Below are positions 15,881 through 23,758 of a stretch of DNA of 33,257 nt, in pieces (position 1 is the first letter of the stretch; each line of letters begins with the position of its first letter). Made by a program: the position numbers and the translations under genes. This stretch comes from an uncultured Clostridia bacterium (GTDB lineage: Bacteria > Bacillota > Clostridia > Peptostreptococcales > Anaerovoracaceae), in contig CAKQGQ010000025.1 of NCBI GenBank assembly GCA_934233735.1, positions 1 to 33,257 on the forward strand, written 5' to 3'. The notes under the pieces are model-generated. The model did no database searches. It saw nothing but the letters and a program-made list of their open reading frames with translations, and was not told the origin of the DNA.

Positions 15881-16609
15881 TCACAGTGCTTCCACTTCTT
15901 CTTTAGAAAGCCCGGTTATCTTTTCAATAACTTCTTTCGCAATGCCTTCTTTAATCATGCTTTTCGCAATTTCGCGCTTTTCCTGCGCCACACCCTCACT
16001 GCGGCCTTTTTCCAGCCCAATGGCTTCGCCCTCACTGCGGCCTTGCTCCATGCCCAGTTCCAAACCTTTGCGCTCGCGCTCGTTCAACATATATTCGAAT
16101 GTCATGTACTTCTTCCTCCAACCGTCAGAATTGAACTTCCTGACGCGCTCGTCAATCATGCGCGTCAGCTCCGAAGCCTGATTCTTCTTCGGGTCATTCA
16201 AATACTCGTAAAAAGGCTTCAGTGTCTCCGGAACCTTCTCCGGAGAGCATTTCGTGTTCAATACTATTGTATACGATAAATCGTCAAGCGGCAAGCCTTT
16301 TTCCACATCCCACGAGCGGAAAAAATAGACAGGCTCGTCTCGTTTAAATCGGTCAAAAGTGCAGATGAAGATGACATAACTCGGCTTTAGGTTTTCATAA
16401 GGCTGTCCCTCTTCCAGAAAGTCCAAATCCATGTTGGCATGATAGTATCTTGCGCGTTTGTCAAGCGGGGGCTTTTCACCGGTCTGCATCTCGATTTCTG
16501 CCCACAGTTTGTCACTCTTGAGAAACGCATCAAAACGCACACCGTGTGCATCGCTTTCAAATTTCAAGGTTTTCTGGGTTTCCGTTCTTAAGTTCGACAG
16601 AATTCAGCA
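15881..16609 (-). pseudogene. Rpn-like nuclease, copy 2, N-terminus deleted
   Basis: From about 16600 to 15881 this is almost the same as Rpn gene 3 (SNLRTETQKTLKFESDAHGV onward), with FDAF, WAEIEMQ and the full C-terminus, but the first 75-80 codons and the promoter are missing. The sequence upstream of 16600 is instead intergenic sequence of the same gene family (compare 15760-15805 and 17845-17885). The join falls at TTCGACAG, a motif present both inside gene 3 (about 17436-17445) and in the intergenic spacer. A deletion between these short repeats explains the structure. No ATG or ribosome binding site is left for the long form; a TTG at 16567 could begin 228 residues. The intragenic start at ATG 16105 (74 residues), behind GGAGGA, survives, so this could persist as an orphan antitoxin. 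Confidence 0.75.
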
Positions 16610-16630
16610 GTACGAGGCTGAAAGGAACAT

Positions 16631-16683
16631 ATAAAACCCCTCTTCCGTAGATTTTGGTTATTTACCTTGTCTACTTAAGAGGG
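16631..16683 (-). terminator. Terminator-like hairpin after Rpn gene 3
   Basis: On the minus strand CCCTCTT-AA-GTAGA (16670-16683) pairs with TCTAC-GG-AAGAGGG (16638-16651) around an 18-nt loop, followed by GTTTTATAT. It stands where the other copies have the GGTTAG-type terminator and has unrelated sequence, so the terminator seems to have been replaced. Confidence 0.6.
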
Positions 16684-16749
16684 ATCATATCAACCGCAGG
16701 CACTCCTTGTCATCTGTGTATTTTTAAATAGCGAAATAACCGGCAGACT

Positions 16750-17664
16750 CTACAGTGCTTCCACCTCTTCTTTAGAAAGCCCGGTTGCCTTGATAATCTC
16801 AGTCATACCTACACCAATTTCTTTGAGATTCTTCGCAATTTCACGCTTTTCCTGCGCAGCACCAATGGCTTCGCCCTCACTGCGGCCTTGCTCCATGCCC
16901 AGTTCCAAACCTTTGCGCTCGCGCTCGTTCAACATATATTCGAATGTCATGTACTTCTTCCTCCAACCGTCAGAATTGAACTTCCTGACGCGCTCGTCAA
17001 TCATGCGCGTCAGCTCCGAAGCCTGATTCTTCTTTGGGTCATTCAGATACTCGTAAAAAGGCTTCAGTGCCTCCGGAACTTTCTCCGGAGAGCATTTTGT
17101 GTTCAATACTATTGTATACGATAAATCGTCAAGCGGCAAGCCTTTTTCCACATCCCATGAGCGGAAAAAATAGACAGGCTCGTCCTTTTTAAAACGGTCA
17201 AAGGTGCAGATGAAGATGACATAACTCGGCTTTAGGTTTTCATAAGGCTGTCCCTCTTCCAGAAAGTCCAAATCCATATTGGCATGATAATATCTTGCGC
17301 GTTTGTCAAGCGGGGGCTTTTCACCGGTCTGCATCTCGATTTCTGCCCACAGTTTGTCACTCTTGAGAAACGCATCAAAACGCACACCGTGTGCATCGCT
17401 TTCAAATTTCAGGGTTTTCTGCGTTTCCGTTTTTAAGTTCGACAGAGCATCTTTTGGTTCACTCTCATCCTCGGCATCGTCAAGAAACGGGTGCTGTGAA
17501 TTCATAATTTTAATTTCTCCGAATTCCTCATCAGGCAGGACGAGTTCCAAAATCCCGCGACAAATTTCCGGACTTCGCATGACATTCATAAAGATGTTAT
17601 CATCTGTAAACGGAAGAAAGTTGGGGGAATCATAGATGGAGTCATCTCTATTGTTTTCGATCAT
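16750..17664 (-). CDS. Rpn-like PD-(D/E)XK nuclease, copy 3
   Basis: 304 residues from ATG 17664 (MIENNRDDSIYDSPNFLPF). An in-frame extension upstream to 17886 is just the shared leader and promoter region. Asp97 in GVRFDAF, Glu110-x-Gln112 in WAEIEMQ, then KRARYYHA. The acidic linker (61-75) is shorter than in copy 1. The C-terminal charged segment (LGMEQGRSEGEAIG) varies in repeat number between copies. A GGAGGA lies 8 nt before in-frame ATG 16950, which would give a 66-residue C-terminal protein. The first 50 residues are nearly the same as copy 1, while the C-terminal half matches copy 2, so gene conversion between copies is likely. Confidence 0.87.
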   Translation of the reverse strand: MIENNRDDSIYDSPNFLPFTDDNIFMNVMRSPEICRGILELVLPDEEFGEIKIMNSQHPFLDDAEDESEPKDALSNLKTETQKTLKFESDAHGVRFDAFLKSDKLWAEIEMQTGEKPPLDKRARYYHANMDLDFLEEGQPYENLKPSYVIFICTFDRFKKDEPVYFFRSWDVEKGLPLDDLSYTIVLNTKCSPEKVPEALKPFYEYLNDPKKNQASELTRMIDERVRKFNSDGWRKKYMTFEYMLNERERKGLELGMEQGRSEGEAIGAAQEKREIAKNLKEIGVGMTEIIKATGLSKEEVEAL

Positions 17665-17682
17665 AATTTTTTCTCGCTTTCC

Positions 17683-17713
17683 AAGAGCTACGCTCGCGCG
17701 GCAGCGCACTCTT
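17683..17713 (-). promoter_or_regulatory. Leader hairpin before Rpn gene 3
   Basis: AAGAGTGCGCT pairs with AGCGTAGCTCTT (one bulge) immediately before the ribosome binding site; counterpart of the hairpins at 15537 and 18933. Confidence 0.55.
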
Positions 17714-17746
17714 ACATTAAAGAAATATTGGATTTGCCATAGTACA

Positions 17747-17793
17747 TACAGATTCTGTAAACCAATAATAACACAAAATGGTATTAAATACAA
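17747..17793 (-). promoter_or_regulatory. Promoter and operator-like palindrome of Rpn gene 3
   Basis: TTGTAT (17788-17793), 17-bp spacer, TATTAT (17765-17770), then the palindrome TACAGATTCTGTA in 17747-17759 at the predicted transcription start. Confidence 0.65.
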
Positions 17794-17884
17794 GACATAT
17801 AATGGGATTTGCGTCCATGGAAATTTCGTCACATTCCGATGAATTCCGGCAGAGTTCGACAGTATGAGGATGAAAGGAACATAC

Positions 17885-17925
17885 AAAAAGAGCCCCCTTG
17901 GTCAGAATCCTAACCTTAGGCGCTC
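17885..17925 (-). terminator. Terminator of Rpn gene 4
   Basis: GAGC arm, AGGTTAGGA/TCTGACC inner stem, GGGGGCTC arm and TTTTT (17885-17889) on the minus strand; it insulates gene 4 from gene 3. Confidence 0.75.
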
Positions 17926-17961
17926 ATCGTCATCAGTGTACTTTTAAATAATCGGCAGGCT

Positions 17962-18918
17962 CTACAGCGCTTCCACCTCTTCGGCAGAAAGCCCGGTTGC
18001 CTTGATAATCTCAGTCGTACCTACACCGAGTTCTTTGAGGTTCTTCGCAATTTCGCGCTTTTCTTGTGCTACACCCTCACTGCGACCTTTTTCAAATCCA
18101 ATGGCTTCGCCTTCCCGCCCGCGTTCGTTCAGCATTTGTTCGAATGTCATGTATTTTCGCCTCCAATCACCGGAATTGAACTTTCGGACACGCACATCAA
18201 TCATGCGCGTCAGCTCCGAAGCCTGACTCTTCTTAGGATCGTTCAAATACTCGTAAAAAGCTTTCAGCTTCTCCGGCACTTTTTCGGGAGAACAGGCTGC
18301 GTTTAAGATTATTTTATATGATAAATCCTCGATTGGCAAGCCCTTTTCGACATCCCACGAGCGGAAAAAATAGACAGCTTCATCCCTGCCAAAAGGGTCC
18401 TCGGTGCAGATGAAGATGACATAACTCGGCTTGAGTTCTTCATAAGGATGCCCTTGCTCCAAAAAGTCCAAGTCAATATTTGCCTGATAGTAACGGGCAC
18501 GTTTTGCAAGAGGTTTTTTCCCCGGCTGCATTTCAATATCCGCCCAAAGCTTTGAACTTTCGACGAAAGCATCAAAACGCACACCATGCACATCTGCCCC
18601 GAGTTTCAGTGTTTTCTGCGTTTCTGTACTCAAGTTTTCGAGTGGATCTGTCTGTCCTGAAGGGTTATCGCTTGCCCTGCTTTTGTTCACGCCTTCGTCT
18701 GCGTCTTCTTCAATTTCAGAGTTATCAACAAACGGATTGTCGGATTTTTTAATTCGAATCGCTCCGATTTCCTCGTTCGGCAATATCATTTCCAAAATCC
18801 CACGACAAATTTTCGGATTTCGCATGACATTCATAAAAATGAAATCGTTGGTAAACGGTCGCAAAATCTGTGGCGAATCAGCAAAGCCTTCCGGCTCATA
18901 ATACTTTTCTTGCTGCAT
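17962..18918 (-). CDS. Rpn-like PD-(D/E)XK nuclease, copy 4
   Basis: 318 residues from ATG 18918 (MQQEKYYEPEGFADSPQILR), with AGGA upstream; this N-terminus differs from copies 1 and 3. Asp116 in GVRFDAF, Glu129-x-Gln131 in WADIEMQ, then KRARYYQA. The acidic linker is about residues 64-95. The C-terminus carries GREGEAIGFEKGRSEG repeats and ends GLSAEEVEAL as in copy 1. GGAGG lies 10 nt before in-frame ATG 18150 (62-residue product). It is the most divergent of the four and probably the oldest, yet its promoter, operator-like palindrome, leader hairpin and terminator are of the same set. Confidence 0.85.
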   Translation of the reverse strand: MQQEKYYEPEGFADSPQILRPFTNDFIFMNVMRNPKICRGILEMILPNEEIGAIRIKKSDNPFVDNSEIEEDADEGVNKSRASDNPSGQTDPLENLSTETQKTLKLGADVHGVRFDAFVESSKLWADIEMQPGKKPLAKRARYYQANIDLDFLEQGHPYEELKPSYVIFICTEDPFGRDEAVYFFRSWDVEKGLPIEDLSYKIILNAACSPEKVPEKLKAFYEYLNDPKKSQASELTRMIDVRVRKFNSGDWRRKYMTFEQMLNERGREGEAIGFEKGRSEGVAQEKREIAKNLKELGVGTTEIIKATGLSAEEVEAL

Positions 18919-18932
18919 ACAAATTCCTTTCC

Positions 18933-18965
18933 AAGAGTAAGCCCCCTGCGACGGCCTCAACTCTT
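18933..18965 (-). promoter_or_regulatory. Leader hairpin before Rpn gene 4
   Basis: AAGAGT/ACTCTT outer arms are kept, but the inner stem is GGCC/GGGGCT-like instead of GCGCT/AGCGT, a structure-keeping difference from copies 1 and 3. Confidence 0.55.
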
Positions 18966-19000
18966 ATTTAAAGAAAATAACGGACATGCCATAGCGTATA

Positions 19001-19047
19001 TACAGAATCTGTAAGAAAATAATAGCATAATATGGAAATAAATACAA
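19001..19047 (-). promoter_or_regulatory. Promoter and operator-like palindrome of Rpn gene 4
   Basis: TTGTAT (19042-19047), 17-bp spacer, TATTAT (19019-19024), then TACAGATTCTGTA (19001-19013). Confidence 0.65.
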
Positions 19048-19191
19048 TACATATACTGGAATATGTTTCGGAGAAAATTCCGACGGATTCTGACAAAATT
19101 CGACAATTTATTATGCACCTTCATTTTTTACAATACATTTTTCGGCGTTTTGCCTATCAATTTTTCGGCATTCTGGCTGTTTGCATCATTC

Positions 19192-19220
19192 AAAAAGACT
19201 GCCGATTTCTCAGCAGTCTT
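19192..19220 (-). terminator. Terminator-like hairpin, same family as the HEPN terminator
   Basis: AAGACTGC and GCAGTCTT form a perfect 8-bp stem with a 10-nt loop, followed on the minus strand by TTTTT. About 20 of 22 bases match the hairpin at 10639-10666. No gene ends directly before it, so it may be a relic or may end a short transcript. Confidence 0.55.
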
Positions 19221-19320
19221 ACAGTTCTTGGAAAGCATTCGGATTTACTCCTCGAGGGGAGCTTACAATTCTCGGCAAGCATTCGGATTTACTCCTCGAA
19301 GGGGCTTACAATTCTTGGGA
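19218..19320. repeat. 43-44 bp tandem repeat, 2.4 copies
   Basis: Units at 19218-19261, 19262-19304 and a partial one from 19305. Each begins CTTACA(G/A)TTCT(T/C)GG and carries GCATTCGGATTTACTCCTCG. The last partial unit runs straight into repeat element A. Confidence 0.75.
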
Positions 19321-19570
19321 AAATGTATATTTACATGTAAATCTTCAAAAAATAGCACCTAATTCGTGTATTTTGAAATGTTTCACGGATGTTTCACGGT
19401 AATTTTTGTACTTCTGAGAATTTTACATTTTTTTAAAGGTTGAAATTTCAACGATTTCGTACGATGGGTTTTTATGGCATTTTCAACCCTATCGCGGAAT
19501 TTCTATTATATGGTAATTCTTACACGAAGTCTACCCCTGAAATCCAGATTTTTCGTGTAAATATACATTT
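19321..19570. repeat. Symmetric inverted-end element, copy A (250 bp)
   Basis: Bounded by perfect 15-bp inverted ends AAATGTATATTTACA (19321-19335) and TGTAAATATACATTT (19556-19570). The palindrome GTTGAAATTTCAAC (19439-19452) lies exactly at the centre. Sub-terminal CGTGTA and TACACG face each other. Noncoding. Copies B, C and D are at 21687, 23759 and 31878. Confidence 0.85.
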
Positions 19571-19606
19571 CAGTGTCGCTCGCAGGTAAAATACCCCGCC
19601 CTAAGT

Positions 19607-19630
19607 CCGCACGAGCACCCACTCGTGCGG
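19607..19630. other. Perfect GC-rich hairpin
   Basis: CCGCACGAG (19607-19615) and CTCGTGCGG (19622-19630) flank a 6-nt loop, about 80 bp past the end of the downstream membrane-protein gene. There is no T-tract on either strand, so terminator function is doubtful. Confidence 0.4.
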
Positions 19631-19710
19631 CGCTCCGGCGTGCAGTCCCAGCCCAGCTTGGCTCGGCATTCCGGCGTTCTGGTGTGCGGTGTCTCGGCAC
19701 GCGCGGTGCC

Positions 19711-21582
19711 TCATTCCTCCTTAGCTCGCACCCCGGTGTCCGCCGCAGTGGCGGCCGCCACTGCGGGCGCCACGCCGCCATCTGCCGCGAAGGTGACGCC
19801 TGCGCCCTCGTTCGGGTGCTTCGCCGAGTAAATCTGGTCACAGACGAAGACCGAAAGCAGTACAACACACAGACAGACGAGAGCGGCAGGCTTGATGCGG
19901 CGAATGAAATTATCGAAAAGCGGCGCGATCAGATACACGATCAGCATGCCGCCGATGCCAAACACGAGCAGCCCTTCGGCGCAGATGCGCCCGTCGATAT
20001 TCAGGAAGTAGCCGCTGTAGTCCCACCACTTAACGCCGCCGTACGCAAGCTCCATAAAATAGGAAGTAAAGTATTCGACGACCCCACAAAGCCCAAGTGC
20101 CGCAAGGAATTCCTTCGCCGGAGATTTACGCAGGCGATATAAAAGCGTCAAAATCATCAAGCAGCCGAAGCCGTAAATCGGCAGCCACGGACCGTGCATA
20201 ATTCCGCGGTTCACGAACACGCCATCCTCGTAAAAGTGGAAGCTGACCTCCCAAATCCAGCCGACCAAAGAAAACGCGAAAAACATGAGCACCAGCGAAC
20301 CGATCGAATAATGGCGCATATAATGCAGTCTCTCGAAATGGTTGTTCTGGCGATGAATCGGGTTCGGCGAAAGGCGGTCGGGATACGCTGCGCCGCCCGC
20401 CGCACTCTCCGCAGCCTCAATGATAAGAGCCCGCTTTTGGTATGCCCAAAACTTTTCCTCGTCCCTGCGGTTATACATTGTAATTCCAAAATTCTTCTCG
20501 ACGAATCCACGCCATCCCGTTGGAATCACTTCATCCTGTTGCTTTTCCCTAAGCTCCGCAATGTCACTGTATGCGTTTTGTAAGGTCTCCTTGTCAGCCT
20601 TTGCGAACAAAAACTCGTCGTTAAGAAGCTCACTTCCCGGCAAAACATTTTGCTTAGAAAGCGTACGAAGCTGCGCGTAATACTCCGCAAAAAATGCGCT
20701 TTTATACATATTCGCGTAGAACAAATCGCTGACGCCGAGCGTAAGTATTCCCAAAATGTCCCACAAGATAAAGGAAAGTTCCGCCACAAAGCACTCCCAC
20801 TTGTGTCCGTTCATCATTTTGCGGGAGAGCGTAATGCAGTCATTCCAACCGATTTCAGGGTTTTCCGCCGCAATGTACGGCACCAGAAAATAGGAATAGT
20901 ATTTGATGACGCCGCCGATGATGGTCAGCGACCACAGCCATTGGAAGAGGAACGCCATGAACATGGTTTTGCAGACGTTCAGCCATTTTCCGGCGCGCAG
21001 AAAGAAGAACATACGCGTCAGTTCGACCGATTCATAGGTGCGGCATTCGAGCAAAATCCGCTTCGAAATCGCGCTGTATACGTTTTTGAACAGAAACCAA
21101 AACGCCAAAGACGCGAGCGTTACCAGCATCGCCGCAGCCAGTGCCGCCGCGTCTTTAGAGAGTCCCAGTCCGTGGATGATTTTTACGATTTTGACGAAGA
21201 AGAGTCCACTCGTCAGCCCGTTCACGACATTCGCAAAGACACCTGCACTCCGACCGAAAACCTCGTTTGTTTCGTCTTCGGATTTTTTTACGGCTTGGTC
21301 TGTCAGCTCGTCGGCAGTTTTTTCTTCTTTTGCGATGCTGCCGTCTATAATGGAGTAGGCGATGTCCCAGACATCACTGCGGTCAACGCCGAATTCCGAC
21401 TCAATCAGTTCGTGGCGTGCCTGTGCCTCTCGCTCAGCGTCGCCCGGCAGCTTGAAGATGTCGAAGCTGCCTGTGAATTCCGTTCCCAGTATAATTGCAA
21501 CGAGGCAGACCGCCAGCAAAATTCCGTAATGTCCGAAAACGGTCTTCCTCGCCTGTTGTTTCATTTCTTTCCTTGTGTTCAT
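19711..21582 (-). CDS. DUF975 plus CmpB-type membrane fusion protein
   Basis: 623 residues from ATG 21582 (MNTRKEMKQQARKTVFGHYG), with AGAGGA upstream; an extension to 21684 runs into repeat element sequence. The N-terminal half (about 1-340) has several membrane helices and the DUF975 signature (SKRILLECRTYESVELTRMF). The C-terminal part (about 425-590) matches the CmpB-type 'putative ABC transporter permease' family (HGPWLPIYGFG, EYFTSYFMELAYG, WWDYSGYFLNIDGRIC). Both families are poorly characterised; the fusion suggests they act together in the membrane. The last 35 residues are an Ala-rich tail whose DNA includes a perfect 24-bp palindrome at 19743-19766 and looks like an added low-complexity stretch. 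No function can be assigned. Confidence 0.8.
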   Translation of the reverse strand: MNTRKEMKQQARKTVFGHYGILLAVCLVAIILGTEFTGSFDIFKLPGDAEREAQARHELIESEFGVDRSDVWDIAYSIIDGSIAKEEKTADELTDQAVKKSEDETNEVFGRSAGVFANVVNGLTSGLFFVKIVKIIHGLGLSKDAAALAAAMLVTLASLAFWFLFKNVYSAISKRILLECRTYESVELTRMFFFLRAGKWLNVCKTMFMAFLFQWLWSLTIIGGVIKYYSYFLVPYIAAENPEIGWNDCITLSRKMMNGHKWECFVAELSFILWDILGILTLGVSDLFYANMYKSAFFAEYYAQLRTLSKQNVLPGSELLNDEFLFAKADKETLQNAYSDIAELREKQQDEVIPTGWRGFVEKNFGITMYNRRDEEKFWAYQKRALIIEAAESAAGGAAYPDRLSPNPIHRQNNHFERLHYMRHYSIGSLVLMFFAFSLVGWIWEVSFHFYEDGVFVNRGIMHGPWLPIYGFGCLMILTLLYRLRKSPAKEFLAALGLCGVVEYFTSYFMELAYGGVKWWDYSGYFLNIDGRICAEGLLVFGIGGMLIVYLIAPLFDNFIRRIKPAALVCLCVVLLSVFVCDQIYSAKHPNEGAGVTFAADGGVAPAVAAATAADTGVRAKEE

Positions 21583-21686
21583 CTCAAATCCTCTTTTTCT
21601 TAGTTGCGCTGCGGTGCCGCTCGGCGGCATCCGGTGCGCCACAATTTTCTTCTGTCTGAGCCCTTTGAGCCCCTTGGCACTCATGA

Positions 21687-21955
21687 AAATGTATATTTAC
21701 ACTCCAAAATTAAAATTTGGCAACCTTGGCGTGTATTTTTTTACATCTTTTCCCATTCCCTCTTTTATTTTTGACTTGCTTCTTATATAAAATTTTCTAC
21801 ACGCCTTGAAAACGTTGAAATTTCAATACTTTATTTTTTCTCATTTTTAACACAGCAAGAGGCTTCATTCGGTTCGCCGCATGTTTTTCCATTATATGTA
21901 ATTAAATACACGCCAATCCTCCTAAAAACGCAATTTGGTATGTAAATATACATTT
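21687..21955. repeat. Symmetric inverted-end element, copy B (269 bp)
   Basis: 15-bp inverted ends at 21687-21701 and 21941-21955. Facing inner motifs GGCGTGTATTT (21728-21738) and AAATACACGCC (21904-21914) each lie 41 bp from their end. Central TTGAAATTTCAA is at 21815-21826. Nearly the same as copy C, including about 60 bp of left flank. It lies upstream of the DUF975-CmpB gene; short open frames in it are repeat sequence, not genes. Confidence 0.88.
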
Positions 21956-21983
21956 TGCCGCCCCGCCGGTGCACGGGCGCGTG

Positions 21984-22080
21984 GCATCGATCGGCTTGGC
22001 GCACGGTGTCCGTGCAGCATCGATCGGCTTGGCGCACGGTGTCCGTGCGCCACTGATTGGCTTGGTGGCGCTTGCCGGCG
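21984..22080. repeat. 33-bp GC-rich tandem repeat
   Basis: Two near-perfect 33-bp units (21984-22016, 22017-22049) and a decayed third. Each contains GATCGGCTTGG and the hairpin GCACGG-TGT-CCGTGC. It sits between element B and the end of the metallophosphoesterase gene. Not a CRISPR: units are contiguous, without spacers. Confidence 0.75.
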
Positions 22081-22115
22081 CGCACATCGGCACACACCAA
22101 GCGCACTCGGCACCC

Positions 22116-23420
22116 TTACCCTGCAAACCTTATCGTAATCGGGCAGATTTCCGCCTTCGTGCCGACGCGCATATTCGGACCGAACAGGCCGACGCCTGAA
22201 GTTACGATGTTATGCATCTGCCCTTCTTTCAAATATCCATAGGAATTTTTCCAGGTCAGCTTCACGATTATATTCGCCGGAAACATCTGCCCGTCGTGCG
22301 TGTGTCCGCATAAATCAACATCCACCCCGGCGGCGGCAAGTTCGGTAAGCTCCCTTGGCTGGTGGTCAATAACCAGGATGGGCTTGCTCTTGTCCATATC
22401 TTGTGTGATTTCAGCCGGGGTAAGGCGCGTGTATTCTGAGGCGCCTGCCGTCTGATTCTGCGGACTCTGCCCTGAGACAGTCTGCGCCGAGGCCGCCTGT
22501 GCCGTGCCCTCGTTCGCCTCGGCTCCGGCGGCGGCTCCCACCGCAGCCGTGCCCGGCCGCTGCGCGTCCGGTCTGCCGTACAGATAAAAGCTGCCGTCAA
22601 TCAAAACTCCCTCATCCCGCAGCAGCTTGATATTCGCCTGCTCTAAAAACGAGTCCATCTCTGCGCTGCTTTGTTTAGACTCAGAACCTCCGAAGGTAAA
22701 GCCCGCTAAAATCGGCTCTTCGACGTCATGATTCCCGTAGCATGCGTAAACCCCGTATTTTGAGCGGATTCCTCTTAAAATCCCTGCAATTTCATCGGGT
22801 TTTTCGACCGCCTCCCACTCATTGTCAAAAATATCGCCCGCAAACACGACCAAATCCGCATCCTGCTCATTAATTTTCTCGACCATTTTTTGCATCTGGC
22901 GAACGCCGATGTTATATCCAAGATGCAAATCTGCAGCCAGCACAACCTTCAGCGAATCCATTTTGCCCGCCTGCTTATTCACCGTGATTTCGTAAGGAGT
23001 CGTCCGTACAATCCCCGCATTCACCACTCCCAAAACCGAAACCGCCAAAATCAGCGCCATGCAGGCTCGTCCCACAATGCGACGCACCCTCGGCGTACAA
23101 AGTTTTTCACGGTCGATATGCAAAATATGCAAAAGTACCAGCCGCACCACATCTGCGACCACAATAATCAGAATCATATACAGAAGCACGCCCAGCCAGT
23201 AATTGCCGATTTGTTTCATCACACGGCAAGCGGCGGCTTGCGGCGGCATCAGAAACGCAATCAAAAATGAAAGCGCGAAAAAAGAATATACGGCTGCCGA
23301 AGCCAGGATACCCCCACGCGTCTGCAAAGCCGGAAACCCGACCTTCAGCCAGCCCGTAACGCGCCAGAAAATATACACATTCACCAAAATGTATACCGGC
23401 GCCAGAAAAATAGCTGTCAT
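22116..23420 (-). CDS. Membrane-anchored metallophosphoesterase (YkuE/YaeI-like)
   Basis: 434 residues. The first 140 hold about four membrane helices; the rest is a calcineurin-like phosphoesterase. All metal-site motifs are present: Asp164-x-His166 (DLHLG), Asp196 (GDIFD), Asn230-His231 (GNHD), His353 (DHQP) and His373-x-His375 (GHTHDGQ). Family members act on phosphodiester substrates at the membrane, for example lipid intermediates; the substrate here is not readable. Residues 286-330 are an Ala/Gly/Gln-rich insertion between two conserved motifs, with no counterpart in the fold. The ATG at 23420 follows GGGGGAAG. The gene lies alone between repeat copies B and C. Confidence 0.88.
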   Translation of the reverse strand: MTAIFLAPVYILVNVYIFWRVTGWLKVGFPALQTRGGILASAAVYSFFALSFLIAFLMPPQAAACRVMKQIGNYWLGVLLYMILIIVVADVVRLVLLHILHIDREKLCTPRVRRIVGRACMALILAVSVLGVVNAGIVRTTPYEITVNKQAGKMDSLKVVLAADLHLGYNIGVRQMQKMVEKINEQDADLVVFAGDIFDNEWEAVEKPDEIAGILRGIRSKYGVYACYGNHDVEEPILAGFTFGGSESKQSSAEMDSFLEQANIKLLRDEGVLIDGSFYLYGRPDAQRPGTAAVGAAAGAEANEGTAQAASAQTVSGQSPQNQTAGASEYTRLTPAEITQDMDKSKPILVIDHQPRELTELAAAGVDVDLCGHTHDGQMFPANIIVKLTWKNSYGYLKEGQMHNIVTSGVGLFGPNMRVGTKAEICPITIRFAG

Positions 23421-23758
23421 TAGACTTCCCCCTTTTCTTTCAAAGTCTCTTAAATTCTAAAACTCCCCAAATTCCGAAAAGACCTATGCGCCCTGCGCGC
23501 CCTGTAAGGCCTGAAGCACTCTAATGGATATCATGATACACGAGTTTTCGACAAAAATCTACAACTTTAACAAAATTTTAATATTTGCAAGGGGGCGCGG
23601 GCGCACTTACTGCTTAATGGCAGGCGCCCCGGCTTTCCATGCGCCCCAGACTCTCCGTGGGTGCCCCGGCTCGCTGTACGCCCTTATTTCTGAATGCGGT
23701 GCCTATTGCAGCACAACTTTCTTCTATCTAAGCCCTCTGAGTCCCTTGACGCTCATGA
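23421..23758. other. Intergenic region with GC-rich segments
   Basis: No gene recognised. An AT-rich part (23540-23600) is followed by GC-rich text with repeated GCGCCCC and GTGCCCCGGC words (23600-23670). From about 23700 it matches the left flank of repeat copy B. Confidence 0.5.

Noticed and set aside
21984..22080. Possible CRISPR-like repeats
   Set aside because: Units are contiguous 33-bp tandem copies with no spacers and no cas genes nearby.
21575..22242. Several short open frames around repeat B and the 33-bp repeats
   Set aside because: They are translations of repeat sequence, overlap one another in different frames and lack ribosome binding sites.
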